The notes: a model not told the origin generated them from the sequence alone. A DNA stretch of 64,000 bases from Bradyrhizobium yuanmingense (GCF_029167105.1 NZ_JARFML010000003.1:1-64000); one strand, 5' to 3'; shown: positions 29,435-39,386, counted from the stretch's first letter. Made by a program: numbers and translations.

Positions 29435-30559
29435 ATGTTCTGTTACGCCGCACGATCGACCAGGCAGCGCTCGCAGTCAGCCGAAGCAGACAGCCGAGAC
29501 CTGAAGTTCGATTTTGCCAAGGGCATGCTCATCATCTTGGTGATTAGCGGACATCTAACACAGTACGTCATCTACGGAGATAACGGCTATTGGTATTCGC
29601 CGTATTTCAAGTCGATCTACATGTTTCATATGCCGCTCTTTATGGCGATAAGCGGATATCTATCGTCGAAAGCTCTCCTGCGAAAATCGCTCGCGCGCAG
29701 CGTCAGCGAGCGTGCGATGCAATTGTTGTTGCCAACGCTTTTTTGGTGCACGTTGATGGAGACTGCTAAGTTGGCCGCCCTCAAGTTGGCCGGAGCCTCG
29801 TCTTTGAACAGCGTAACTGGCGGGCTGTCGGACTTTGCCATGGATCTCACCGGCTCATATTGGTTCATATGGGCAACATTTGCTTCCTTCCTTGCTATCA
29901 GGCTTCTTCTGGCGGTTTGCGGTCGCTCATCGACGTGGGTCATATGCGTTTCAGCAATCGTGGTTGCACTGGTGCCCGTGACATTTTCGATAGTGCCTTT
30001 GCTAAGATACACTTATCCGTTCTTCTGCCTAGGATTCTTGTTCGCTCAATCGAGCGAATGGCGGACGCACATAATCTCACGTCACAAACTTCTCTTGAAG
30101 TTCTCACTCGCTGCAATTACTTGCGCGTGCTATCTTAGCTGGGGCAAAGAGACTTATGTCTACAACAATCTTGTTCTAATTCACGATACAGCGTCCGCTA
30201 AGCAAGTATTTCTCATGTTTCTCGGCTCTGCAGCGGCTTCTGCAATCGTGATGGAATTAGTGCTGCAGTTCTGGAGCTTTGGCTGTCCAAATCGAGTGGC
30301 TCGCTTTGTTGCCGTTGAGCTTGGCCAGGGCACGCTGCTTCTTTATCTGATCCAGGGAGCCGTTTTTCGTCTTATGGATTTGATCCCGTTAGGAGAGCCA
30401 TGGGATTTGTCGATCAGAGTCGCCGTCGCCGGCATGCTCGGAATGGGGATTGTTGTGATCGCCACGACAATTCGGCGGATTGTGCAGGACCTTGGATGGG
30501 TGTCCTGGATTGTTCTCGGGGCGCCGCCTCGCTCGCGTTGCTCAAAGCTCAATCACTAA
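29435..30559 (+). CDS. Membrane acyltransferase of the acyltransferase-3/NolL-NodX type
   Basis: 374 residues, about ten hydrophobic segments. The opening block LKFDFAKGMLIILVISGHL carries the His of the family active site, and SIYMFHMPLFMAISGYLSSK follows, as in fucose 4-O-acetylase-like proteins (the group that contains rhizobial NolL). GAGG precedes the ATG. It stands alone between gene-poor stretches and shows no nod box upstream. A role in O-acetylating the fucose of the Nod factor is plausible because nodZ is in the same window, but a surface polysaccharide is an equally possible target. Confidence 0.75.
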   Translation: MFCYAARSTRQRSQSAEADSRDLKFDFAKGMLIILVISGHLTQYVIYGDNGYWYSPYFKSIYMFHMPLFMAISGYLSSKALLRKSLARSVSERAMQLLLPTLFWCTLMETAKLAALKLAGASSLNSVTGGLSDFAMDLTGSYWFIWATFASFLAIRLLLAVCGRSSTWVICVSAIVVALVPVTFSIVPLLRYTYPFFCLGFLFAQSSEWRTHIISRHKLLLKFSLAAITCACYLSWGKETYVYNNLVLIHDTASAKQVFLMFLGSAAASAIVMELVLQFWSFGCPNRVARFVAVELGQGTLLLYLIQGAVFRLMDLIPLGEPWDLSIRVAVAGMLGMGIVVIATTIRRIVQDLGWVSWIVLGAPPRSRCSKLNH

Positions 30560-31421
30560 CCAACTGAGCCCTCTAAGCCTCGTCATTGCAAATGAACAAG
30601 TCTCTATGCGAAGCCGCACGCGGAGTGGAGCAAACGCTATCATCGCCGATTAGACATTCCATTCCTGTCTCGCGAAAGAGCTTCCATCAAAACTTGCCCA
30701 CCTGCACTTGGCCGGCACTTGCTGGTGCGAGGCTAGCGAACTGATCATTCACCGGCATCTGTCGATTCCTGACGGGAGGCGTCACATTTGGCGGTCATTT
30801 CATCGCATCCTCGTGCTGAGTCACCCACATGAGGGTCCGCTTCGGTAATCTTACGGCCGCTCATAGAGATGGCCCACGAGCCGGCCAGATCACGAAAGTG
30901 CTCGCCATCGCGCTTAAAGCGCTGCGTTTTATGTGGTCCTTCGGGCGCCAAGCCGGCACAGCCCAACACCGCTGAGCAGCAGCAACTCATTCGGTGATGC
31001 CAGTCCTCTCGTTGCAGGGTCCTAATTGATTGCGGTTCTCTGTCAGCTTCGGCGCTTTGGCATCGATCGCGCTATTAAAGTTTGAGTCGGAGAATGCGGA
31101 CAGGGGGTGTCCGGATCGGCGTTGAACGTCGAGGCGGGGCACAGAGTTTTATGGGGCTGTCGGGATTTTGATCGAACACGTACGTGAGCGATGAAGCGTT
31201 TGATTCGGTCATGACCTTGAAGTATACGCCAGCCGACCGTGCCGAAGGAAGATTCATCGTTATTCCCGGGTACGAAGTGCTGTTGCCGTTCGCAACGCCA
31301 ACGGCTTTGCGGTCTTATAAATGTCATCTTGCGCAAGCCAGTAGGCGACGGCCGATCTGGCCAAATTTCAGCTCGATACAAAGTAGCGTCAAAGATGCGC
31401 GCAGTAGGCACGAGATAGTCG
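30560..31421. other. Gap without a recognisable gene
   Basis: About 860 bp. A weak GTCAGCTT...CGCTTTGGC match at 31036 recalls a type III (tts) box but lacks its conserved second half. The end contains the promoter of the polygalacturonase gene. Confidence 0.4.
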
Positions 31422-32717
31422 ATGATAGGGCGTTTTCGCGATTGGACACTGTTGTCCATAATTGGCTCCGTGGCGCTTTGTCCGTCCGCCCAAGCGCAAG
31501 ACCGCCGCATTGTCGCCGAACCCGTTGCGCCTCGTACTGTCTGCGATCGTCCGGTGGCGTCGGGGAAAAACGATACGGCCAACTTACAAGACGCCATCGA
31601 CCATTGCCCCGTCGGCGAAGCGGTCTATTTGACACGTGGCGACTTCCTGTCGGGGCCACTCGAGATGAAATCAGGCGTGACTTTATGGGTCGGACGCGGT
31701 GCCACGCTAATCGCGATCGCTGAACCAACGGCTTATGACAAGGGTTGGGGGCATTGTGGTCGTATCGCTGGCAAAGGCGACGGTTGCCGGCCGTTCATTA
31801 GCTTTTCCAAAACGCGGGGCGGCGGCATCTATGGCGCGGGCACTATCGATGGCCAGGGCGGCGCGCCTATGGCGGGCAGCGACCAATCTTGGTGGCAGCT
31901 GGCACGTCGCGCACAGGCTGAGGGAGGCAATCAGAACGCGCCGCGTTTGATCCAGATCGACCATGCGCAGGACGTTACCCTGTACGGTGTGACCTTGCGC
32001 AATGCGCCAAATTTCCATGTGGCGATGAACCAAGTCCAGGGAGCCACCTTTTGGGGCCTCACCATCGATGCACCAGCCGACGCCCGCAACACAGATGGAA
32101 TTGATCCGGGGGCTAGCCAGGACGTCACCATCGCCCACTGCGTGATCCGGACTGGAGACGACAATGTCGCGATGAAGGCGGGCGACAATGGTTCTACCCG
32201 CAATATCTCCATTATCGATAACTATTTTGGCTGGGGACATGGGCTATCGATTGGCAGCGAGGTGAACTCCGGTGTCAGCGACATCCTGGTCCGCGGCCTT
32301 ACCCTGGACGGCACCACTTCAGGCCTGCGCATCAAGAGCGATGTCAGCCGAGGCGGTCTGGTGGAGCGGGTGACCTATGAGGATGTTTGTCTGCGCAATA
32401 ACCGATGGCCGATCATCTTTGACACAAAATACGATTCCCGCGCGCGGGGTGATCGCATTCCACTCTATCGCCAAATCGTTCTGCGTCATGTCCGCGGCAA
32501 CACGGGGATGCTGCTGATGCGCGGGCTCGACCGGTCGCATGCTCTCGAGATTACTCTGGACGATGTGCGATTTGCCGATTCCGCGACCTGGTACATTGAG
32601 AATGCAAATGTGACGGTAGGACCGTCCGGGGTGTCGCCGCCGCTACCCCATGGTCGAGCCGAGGCTCCTTTGCCCGGCGGACGGGAGAGGTGTGCAAAAG
32701 CATTCCCCACCCGGTAG
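31422..32717 (+). CDS. Polygalacturonase (GH28), secreted
   Basis: 431 residues with a Sec signal (LLSIIGSVALCPSAQA). The parallel beta-helix carries all GH28 catalytic motifs: RNTDGIDPG (about residue 225), RTGDDNVAMKAGD (about 246), WGHGLSIGSEV (about 274), and LRIKSD (about 302). It hydrolyses polygalacturonate in the periplasm or outside the cell. It is followed 200 bp later by a pectinesterase on the same strand. In legume symbionts such enzymes may soften the plant wall during infection. Confidence 0.92.
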   Translation: MIGRFRDWTLLSIIGSVALCPSAQAQDRRIVAEPVAPRTVCDRPVASGKNDTANLQDAIDHCPVGEAVYLTRGDFLSGPLEMKSGVTLWVGRGATLIAIAEPTAYDKGWGHCGRIAGKGDGCRPFISFSKTRGGGIYGAGTIDGQGGAPMAGSDQSWWQLARRAQAEGGNQNAPRLIQIDHAQDVTLYGVTLRNAPNFHVAMNQVQGATFWGLTIDAPADARNTDGIDPGASQDVTIAHCVIRTGDDNVAMKAGDNGSTRNISIIDNYFGWGHGLSIGSEVNSGVSDILVRGLTLDGTTSGLRIKSDVSRGGLVERVTYEDVCLRNNRWPIIFDTKYDSRARGDRIPLYRQIVLRHVRGNTGMLLMRGLDRSHALEITLDDVRFADSATWYIENANVTVGPSGVSPPLPHGRAEAPLPGGRERCAKAFPTR

Positions 32718-32918
32718 AGAGCAATTAGAACACAGTGGTACCGAGCACTATCTCGAAACTTCCGGAACCATGCGCATAGAAGCCCGAACTCGGCAGCACT
32801 GAAACTGAAACTGCTGCGCAGCAGGTCGACGGGGTTGCACGCTTGGTCGCTGCAGATCACGACGAGTCCGCGTAATCAGCTGCGCGTTCCATCACGTCGA
32901 AACTGCTTTGATGAAAAT

Positions 32919-33911
32919 ATGACCACGATGAAAGCTTACGTGTTTTCAGCTGCCGTAATGGCTGCGTGTTTCGGTCTTCCGAAAACACTCGCTCAGCCCT
33001 TATTGGTCTCACAATCGAACGATATGGCCTATCACTCCGTACAGGCAGCCATAGATGCACTACCCGCGCAAGGCGGCGGTATTCTGATTGCGCCGGGCAT
33101 CTATCGGGAGAAAGTCAAGATCGTCAAACCTGGTGTTCATATCAAGGGCACCGGCAAGAGGCCCGATGATACGGTCGTCGTCTATGGCGACGGCGCGCTC
33201 TATGTGGGGGGAACATCTCGTTCCGCGACGTTGGAAGCGTCCGGAGACGATTTCCGGCTCGACAATCTAACGATTCAAAACGATTACTCGCTAGATCCGG
33301 CTCATCCGCCTTCGCAGGCTGTGGCACTGTCCATTACTGGAGACAGGGACGTTGTCACTCGAGTCCGCCTCCTTGGCGCACAGGACACACTGTTCGCCAA
33401 TAAGGGGCCGAACGGCCGCTTGTCGCGACAATACTTCGCGGACTGCTACATTGAGGGACATGTCGATTTCATATTTGGCAATGCCAAAGCCTATTTCCGG
33501 CAATGTGAGTTGCATGGCATCGTTCATCAAACGGTTGTGTATACAGCACAAGGAAAAGCAGCGCCGGACGAGGACAGCGCCTTTGTGTTCGATCATTGCA
33601 CTTTGACTGCCGATCCTGGAATAGGCGAAATTGCTCTTGGCCGTGCTTGGCGTTCCTTCGCTACAGTAGTTTTCTTGTCATCCAAGATGGATGCGCCGGT
33701 GATCGCGGAAGGGTGGCGCGAATGGAGCCCGGGCAAGACCGACACGCTGAGGACAGCCTACTATGCTGAGCACAAATCCACTGGGCGGGGAGCCGATTCC
33801 GCGCGGCGCGAGCCTTACTCCCATCAACTGTCCGACAGTGAGACCAGGCAGTGGTCACTGAAAATGTTCTTCGGAGACACGAGCTGGCTGCCGCATAGAC
33901 ATCAAAACTAA
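32919..33911 (+). CDS. Pectinesterase (CE8), secreted
   Basis: About 330 residues from the ATG at 32919; the frame is open from 32835, but the internal start gives a clean signal peptide (AYVFSAAVMAACFGLPKTLA). Catalytic motifs: GAQDTLFA (first Asp), YIEGHVDFIFGNAKAYF (second Asp), and LGRAWRSFATVVFLSS (Arg and Trp). It removes methyl esters from pectin and so prepares the substrate for the polygalacturonase just upstream. Confidence 0.92.
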   Translation: MTTMKAYVFSAAVMAACFGLPKTLAQPLLVSQSNDMAYHSVQAAIDALPAQGGGILIAPGIYREKVKIVKPGVHIKGTGKRPDDTVVVYGDGALYVGGTSRSATLEASGDDFRLDNLTIQNDYSLDPAHPPSQAVALSITGDRDVVTRVRLLGAQDTLFANKGPNGRLSRQYFADCYIEGHVDFIFGNAKAYFRQCELHGIVHQTVVYTAQGKAAPDEDSAFVFDHCTLTADPGIGEIALGRAWRSFATVVFLSSKMDAPVIAEGWREWSPGKTDTLRTAYYAEHKSTGRGADSARREPYSHQLSDSETRQWSLKMFFGDTSWLPHRHQN

Positions 33912-34627
33912 TGAGAGCATTCGTGAAACGAAGATTGTGCCATCAAATGCGCTGTTCTTGATGATAATGGCTGCAAGGTAGATGATCGCGCCGGCTTTGA
34001 TCGGACCCAATCTGTTACATCTCGGCGCAAATGTGAACTGCTGGAATCGAGCTCTGCTTGGCAACGATGAAAAAAGATCCAGCACTTGGTCCGCGAGCGG
34101 GAAGTTTGCAGATCACACGCATGTCTGTCCACGTTCGACCGCAGTGCTGGACGTGGTGTGCGCGACCCGCAAACGCGACAACCCGCTGTCGCCTAGGCTA
34201 ATACGAAGAGGCGGCAGCGTTCTGACCGCGGGGCACTTTATTCGTGGACGAGAATACGGCCTTGGACGTGGGGTCTGCAAAGGCGCTCGTCGCTCGTACC
34301 CTCCACGCTGTGCACTGCCATTTAGATGCGGTAACTCCTGGGTTGCGCGCGGTATCTCACCCAGCAGGTTCTACACAGCACCCTCATTCCCTTGTCCCGC
34401 ATGCGGAAGATCCATCTAGCCGCCGGATATCCCATGCTAGCCGGTTTGTATCGGCCACGGTCGCCGCATGCATGGCGAGCGGCTATGTTCCCGCACATCA
34501 CGACATGAAGTTCGCCGATAGATACCGCGAATTGATTTAGGTCCTCGCCCTCTCTGCACTGGCGGGCGAACCTGCGCTCAATCATCCGCAGCGACGATCT
34601 ATATCAAATCAGGTCGGCCCGTAGGGC
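33912..34627. other. Gap between pectinesterase and the porin gene
   Basis: About 715 bp between convergent genes. I see no motif-bearing ORF and no clear terminator. Confidence 0.4.
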
Positions 34628-36118
34628 TTAGAAAAATATGGACGTAGACACCAGTAAATTCAAAGCATGGTCTGTCTCCCGCGTGTGTGTGACGCTTGTT
34701 GGCTTGTTGATGTATGTTAGTCCCAGGCTTGCATAAACCCCAGGTGCCAGATGCGCGGTGTAGGTTCCCGAGATCGCTGTAGTATCGTGGTGCGCGAGAT
34801 GTCCCTTCACCAGGGCAGCGTCTACCGCAAAGTTACTCCAGACTGCGTTAGTGGCAACGATAGCAATTTGGTCACTGGGCCGGCTATCGAACAAGCCTTT
34901 CGCATAAAGACGAAGCTCGTAATACTGACTGATTCTGTTCAAGTCAGGCGGCGCGTACATCACAGAGAAGCCGGCATAGACTCCACGAGATGCCGAGCCC
35001 TTAACGTCAGACTGCCAGAGTTGCCTGTCGGCAGCAACGTAGTAGACGCTGTTCTCATTAGCTCGCGGATAATTCGGATAAGCCAAGTTCGTAAAGCTGC
35101 TCGTGTTGAAACCGATGCCGGCTCGCAACCAAGTCTCGGGTGTGCCCGGAGCAGCTTTGTTCTTGTAGCCGGCCTCATCGAGCCAAAGGATGCGTGCGTT
35201 AGTCGTATCCCAATTTAGGCCGGTCGGGTTCTCGGTGATCTGCGCATACTGACCGTCTGGACTGAGCGAGCGCTGGATCGAGACCCGATTATACAGGTGA
35301 TCATCAAAATTGTACTTTAGGTTAAGCGCTGGCGTGGGCGCAGCATTGTTGCTCATGCCTGCCTGATATAAGATGTTTGATGAGGGGCCCAAAACGCTTG
35401 CTGCTGCACTGCCGCCGACCACAGTCCCCGCGAACTCATTTTGATTTCTAAGGTAACCCATTTTGAGTTCGAGCTTACCGCCGAAAAGCGTCTGGTAGTA
35501 GGCAAGGATGTTGATTCCTAGCCTGTCCGGCCCGCCGGCTTCCCATGACCAGTATTGCTGCTCGGCTCCGACGATGATCTGACCATCGGGCACTCCAAAG
35601 CGGCTCAAATCGTATGTCACGATCATGAAATTCACAGTCCCAAATGTCGGATTCTGTCCCATATAGAGTTGATTAGCGACTCTGGTTCTGCTCGCATTTG
35701 GCAATTGATTGTTTATGAGGCTATTTACTGTTCCTCCCACATAACCAATCCCAACCTCTGCCAAGGCCGATCTAACGCCGCCTTTGTCTTGATCTATCGT
35801 ATCGACAGGACCTGGTATAATGAGCCACATGCCTTTTTCACGAAGAGTTTCGAACTTTGCGAAGGGGGCCGCCTTTTTTTGAGTTCTCTTCCTAGCAACC
35901 TCATTCGGCTTGTCGCGCGTTGCTAGAGGCAAAGTGCTAGAAATCGTTGAGCTATCGTTGAAGCGCGGTGCTCGCGAAGCGACTTCTTGATGTATCCTCC
36001 TTCTGGTAAGCTCATTTAGGATGTCGTTTCCCTTAGGCACGTCGAGAGTTTGTGCCGACGCCGAATCCGGGATGAGGATCTTCGCGAGGAAGAGTGCGAT
36101 TGGAAGCTCTCGTCTCAT
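34628..36118 (-). CDS. OprB-like carbohydrate porin
   Basis: About 496 residues from the ATG at 36118 (MRRELPIALFLAKILIPDSA), which gives a signal peptide ending at SASA. The mature N-terminal part is polar and basic. A beta-barrel follows, with alternating aromatic strands (GMWLIIPGPVDTI, FGVPDGQIIVGAEQQYW, YYELRLYAKGLF) and a terminal Phe (STSIFF) as required for outer-membrane insertion. It may let pectin-derived oligosaccharides into the periplasm, given the neighbouring pectinases. Confidence 0.8.
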   Translation of the reverse strand: MRRELPIALFLAKILIPDSASAQTLDVPKGNDILNELTRRRIHQEVASRAPRFNDSSTISSTLPLATRDKPNEVARKRTQKKAAPFAKFETLREKGMWLIIPGPVDTIDQDKGGVRSALAEVGIGYVGGTVNSLINNQLPNASRTRVANQLYMGQNPTFGTVNFMIVTYDLSRFGVPDGQIIVGAEQQYWSWEAGGPDRLGINILAYYQTLFGGKLELKMGYLRNQNEFAGTVVGGSAAASVLGPSSNILYQAGMSNNAAPTPALNLKYNFDDHLYNRVSIQRSLSPDGQYAQITENPTGLNWDTTNARILWLDEAGYKNKAAPGTPETWLRAGIGFNTSSFTNLAYPNYPRANENSVYYVAADRQLWQSDVKGSASRGVYAGFSVMYAPPDLNRISQYYELRLYAKGLFDSRPSDQIAIVATNAVWSNFAVDAALVKGHLAHHDTTAISGTYTAHLAPGVYASLGLTYINKPTSVTHTRETDHALNLLVSTSIFF

Positions 36119-37491
36119 CGAACGTTGACGAAAGCTCGAAGCGAGGGCCGCAGTCGGCTGTGATCGAACCGACATCGCCACAGCAGTGCACGCCGGCATA
36201 GTGAACTCCGCATCTGTACCGCTGACCTCTGGATTGCGCTCCAGCCTGATAGGTCTAGAGTCAATCTGTCGTTTCGGCGTGTGTGAGGGGGCGGCGCGCC
36301 GCTGAGCGAAATGACTGATCCCCGCGAGGCACTTAGCTTGCTGGGCATCGGCCGAGCCGACCTAAAACGCGTCGGCGACCTGCGTGCCGTTCTCTTCTTT
36401 GCGGTCCTCGTTTCCTCAAGATGATGGCGGCGGGCGCTCCTTGCTATCTTCGCTACCAATACGCCGCGATGGACCCCATTCCCTTCCGCCATTCGAGCGA
36501 GGATTTCGGCTATGCCGAGCATCCTGGCCAGAGAAGGGCACTGGTTCGAGAAGGTGGTAACCTTCCCAAAAGAAGGGCACCTGTTCGAGAGGCTGGCAAC
36601 CTTCAAAAAAATGCCATCGCCACGTATCTTGATCTGCTTTAGGCGTCTGCGGCGATTTCGTGGTTGGAGACCAAGCCCGAAACCAGCGACATTTAAGGCC
36701 CGCAACATCTGACAATTGGATGTCTGGCGATCGTGCCAGAACAAAAGCCATGGCCTTCCATGAGCAAGTCGAGATCGCACTTCGAGCGGATTTGATAGCG
36801 CTAAGTGCGGAGTTGGCAAATCCATGAGATCCGCTGGTGCGGCAAGATCTATATTGCATGTTGACTCCTCGACGTACGGTCCGCGCAACGTTTGTTTGGC
36901 ATCCTGCCATTTGTCAGTCGCCGCCACCAATCGCCAAGGTAGGTAGTTGACTGGTTCGCGACGGCTATCTGCGGAGATCAAGCTATTGGGAGGCTCCACT
37001 AGGTCAGAGGAATGTTAGTGATATTACGATCACTCGATACAATCGCGGTGCGTGCTGCTGCTGCCCAGCTCCTCGGCGGTTGCATCTCCGCCCGGGCAAC
37101 CCAATGATCTCAGGACGACAAATTTAATAGCGTTCGCGGCGCCTCAAAGTGCTAGAGGCAGACAGCTGCGGCTTAAGCTGTGCATCGGTTTCGCAAACCG
37201 AACCCTCTATCATTACTCTGAAAACTGTAGAGGTGGCGCTCGGCCCGCAACGTGACGCTCGGTCGGTATAAGGGGCACCACTGCCGCAGCCGCGTCCGCG
37301 GAAACTCTCGCCAATTTGCTGCCATAGAGCCTCAGCCTCAAGGAAACCAGGCACGCTGACGAGCGCAGGGGGGCGGCTCATGTCGGGCTGCCGCGTTTGA
37401 CGGTCTTAAGCCAAAGCCCAGCGGAAAGAGTTGATCGAGGTCGCTGCAACTGTGAGCGGCTTTCTGAATTCGCCGTTCACGATCGGCTGTG
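36119..37491. other. About 1.4 kb without a recognisable gene
   Basis: The frames are open on both strands but hold no family motif. The region contains two tandem 39-bp repeats at 36532-36609. The porin promoter must lie in the left part. Confidence 0.4.
36532..36609 (+). repeat. Two tandem copies of a 39-bp repeat
   Basis: Copy 1 begins AGAAGGGCACTGGTTCGAGA and copy 2 AGAAGGGCACCTGTTCGAGA; both end with CAACCTTC-like or TAACCTTC-like bases and an A-run. The unit is 13 codons long and would read EGHWFEKVVTFP then EGHLFERLATFK in one plus frame. The copies differ at about seven positions, so the duplication is old. Confidence 0.75.
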
Positions 37492-38823
37492 CTAATACGG
37501 TGAGCGGTCAAGATAAGCGTCGAACGCGGCGGCAACAGCGCGCAATACATAACGATGCTCTCGCTTTACGCGGATTGTTCCGTGGTGGATGTCCACTATT
37601 CCGTCTTCGGCGAGCATCGGCAAGCGTCCAGCGGAACTAAGAAAAGGAACTGGATCAAATCCGTGGGCAGTGCAAATTGCCGAAACATCTACCTCCAAAT
37701 AGCACATCAGGCGCTCAATTACTGCCGCTCGCAGGCGGTCTTCGTCGCTGAGACAATAACCCTTCGAGGTCGGCAGACGGCCGGCGCTGATATGGTCGCT
37801 GTAGACGCTCGTTGCGAGTTCGTTCTGGACGTAACCGTCACTGAGACGTCCGATGGCCGATGTGCCAAGACCAATCACGGTTCTACAGGTGTCAGCCGAG
37901 TAGCCCAAGGAATTGCGCCGCAAGCGACCAGCTTTCTGCGCCAGCGCGAGCTCGTCGTCCGGCAAGGCGAAGTGGTCGAGCCCGATTTGCAGGTAGCCTG
38001 CGGCGACCAGAGTATCGGCCATAGCCGAAGCCTGTTCAGCGCGAGCAGCATCGTCCGGCAGCGCCATCTCATCAAGCATGCGCTGACGCTTCATATACGA
38101 AGGAACGTGTGAGTAGCCGAAAACCGCAAGCCTGTTGGGGCGCATGGCCACCGCGGTCATAGCGCTCTGAACGCAGGACTGCACCGTCTGGTTCGGAAGG
38201 CCGAAGATGAGGTCGAAGTTGATGCGGCTTATTCCATGCTGGCGAAGGGTTTCAACAGCCCTGGTCGTCTGCGCCTCAGTCTGGGTTCGATTGATCGACC
38301 TTTGAACAACTGGATCGAAGCTTTGCACTCCGATGCTCGCGCGGTTGAATCCGGCTGCTCCTAAGGCTTCGGCCATTCGGATCGTGAACGTGCGTGGGTC
38401 GATTTCGATAGCGAGCGTCGCCGCTTTCTTGAACGCGAAGCAGCCGCGCAAGTGTGTCATCAGGGCCAGGAACTGCGCTGGCTCGATAAGGGTCGGCGTG
38501 CCGCCGCCGAAGTGTACGTCGCTCACAGGCATTGCTTGCGGCGTCTTTTTTGCAACTAAGTCGATCTCCTTGCGCAGCACCTCCAAGTAACCGAGAATAG
38601 GGGCGTCCCGCCGGGTGAGCGCTGTAGTGAAGCCGCAATACCAGCAGATCGATCGGCAGAACGGAATGTGAAGATAGAGCGAAACGGACTCGTCCGGCAG
38701 CCGGCTCAGCCATTTTTCACAAGTGTTCGCGCCGACTGTCTCCGAGAATTCAGGTACAGTTGGATATATGGTGTACCAAGGCAGCCGGCCATCGCAATAC
38801 TTTTTCAGGAGTGAAGTCTGCAA
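37492..38823 (-). CDS. hemN: Oxygen-independent coproporphyrinogen III oxidase
   Basis: 443 residues, a radical SAM enzyme of haem synthesis that oxidises coproporphyrinogen III without oxygen. The cluster motif C-x3-C-x2-C is in HIPFCRSICWYCGFTT (about residue 58), preceded by the YTIYPTVPEF substrate loop; GGGTPTL follows. The length fits the 430-460 residues of true HemN. A FixK-type box is centred about 65 bp upstream of the start, so expression under low oxygen, as in nodules, is likely. Nodule bacteria need haem for high-affinity oxidases. Confidence 0.92.
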   Translation of the reverse strand: MQTSLLKKYCDGRLPWYTIYPTVPEFSETVGANTCEKWLSRLPDESVSLYLHIPFCRSICWYCGFTTALTRRDAPILGYLEVLRKEIDLVAKKTPQAMPVSDVHFGGGTPTLIEPAQFLALMTHLRGCFAFKKAATLAIEIDPRTFTIRMAEALGAAGFNRASIGVQSFDPVVQRSINRTQTEAQTTRAVETLRQHGISRINFDLIFGLPNQTVQSCVQSAMTAVAMRPNRLAVFGYSHVPSYMKRQRMLDEMALPDDAARAEQASAMADTLVAAGYLQIGLDHFALPDDELALAQKAGRLRRNSLGYSADTCRTVIGLGTSAIGRLSDGYVQNELATSVYSDHISAGRLPTSKGYCLSDEDRLRAAVIERLMCYLEVDVSAICTAHGFDPVPFLSSAGRLPMLAEDGIVDIHHGTIRVKREHRYVLRAVAAAFDAYLDRSPY

Positions 38824-38880
38824 CGTTGCAGTCCCATGGTGCTGTAAGACTCATCTTAGTCGCGGCGCTCGCCAGCATCT

Positions 38881-38894
38881 TTGCGCTATGTCAA
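38881..38894 (-). promoter_or_regulatory. FixK/FNR-type box upstream of hemN
   Basis: TTGCGCTATGTCAA fits TTG-N8-CAA. On the minus strand a TAAGAT -10 element lies at 38858-38853. A start about 7 bases after it, near 38846, would put the box centre at -41.5, the position used by class II FNR/FixK activators. Confidence 0.65.
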
Positions 38895-38905
38895 TCGAAC
38901 CGGCT

Positions 38906-39151
38906 TCAGCCCTGAGTTCCTTCGGCAGCGTGAGCGCAATCGGGCGGGAGAGAGCGAATGACTATTGAAACTAGTGGCGGGCGCACGAGCCGAGTCTTCG
39001 ATGTCCGACTGGCAATCACGAGGGCTGTCTCACGGATTTGGTCGCCGGTCGCTGATGGCAGAAGCTCGACAGCGCGATCCGCAAAACTGACGGAGAAGGA
39101 TGCAGGCATTTCTTTCTGAAGCCTGAAGCGCTGCGCGAGGAACGAGAGCAC
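38906..39151 (-). CDS. Small uncertain ORF between a MerR-type promoter and the hemN FixK box
   Basis: 81 codons with a GTG start. Its middle reads FADRAVELLPSATGDQIRET, which looks more protein-like than its surroundings, but there is no clear ribosome site. It lies on the leftward transcript expected from the promoter at 39356 and ends 12 bp before the FixK box. Family unknown. Confidence 0.25.
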   Translation of the reverse strand: MLSFLAQRFRLQKEMPASFSVSFADRAVELLPSATGDQIRETALVIASRTSKTRLVRPPLVSIVIRSLPPDCAHAAEGTQG

Positions 39152-39355
39152 GTTGCCAACGTATGAGAGCTAGAGGACAACGTGGCCCATAGGTTGGCGG
39201 CCAGTAAATCAAGCTCAATCGATGAAAGCGAAGAACGCTCAGGAAGTTGCGGGAGTGATTGATATTCCAGACGGGGGTCAACGCTGTTCTGCATCGCGAA
39301 CGCAAATCCCTCGCAGCCTCCGCCGCATCTGGCTGCCCCATGAAGGGCCAAGCGC

Positions 39356-39386
39356 ATCATACAACCTGACGCAACGTTCGATTCAA
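39356..39386 (-). promoter_or_regulatory. MerR-type promoter, candidate NolA target (hemN side)
   Basis: Read on the minus strand: -35 TTGAAT, a 19-base spacer CGAACGTTGCGTCAGGTTG, and -10 TATGAT. An over-long 19-bp spacer holding a dyad is the hallmark of MerR-activated promoters. The sequence matches the promoters in front of nolA and nodD2. It points left, toward the ORF at 38906 and hemN. Confidence 0.65.

Noticed and set aside
30708..30735. Sigma-54-like promoter TGGCCGGCACTTGCT
   Set aside because: The GG and GC elements are 9 bases apart instead of the required 10, and no gene follows closely.
31036..31070. Possible tts box (type III secretion promoter) upstream of the polygalacturonase
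   Set aside because: Only the GTCAGCTT half matches. The second conserved half is absent, the distance to the gene is about 370 bp, and the polygalacturonase has an ordinary Sec signal peptide.
31043..31597. Minus-strand ORF of 184 codons overlapping the polygalacturonase start
   Set aside because: Antisense to the polygalacturonase signal-peptide region, with no motif.
36115..36999. Minus-strand ORF of 294 codons upstream of the porin gene
   Set aside because: Arginine- and serine-rich with no motif and no ribosome site. It runs into the porin start region and looks like chance openness of GC-rich DNA.
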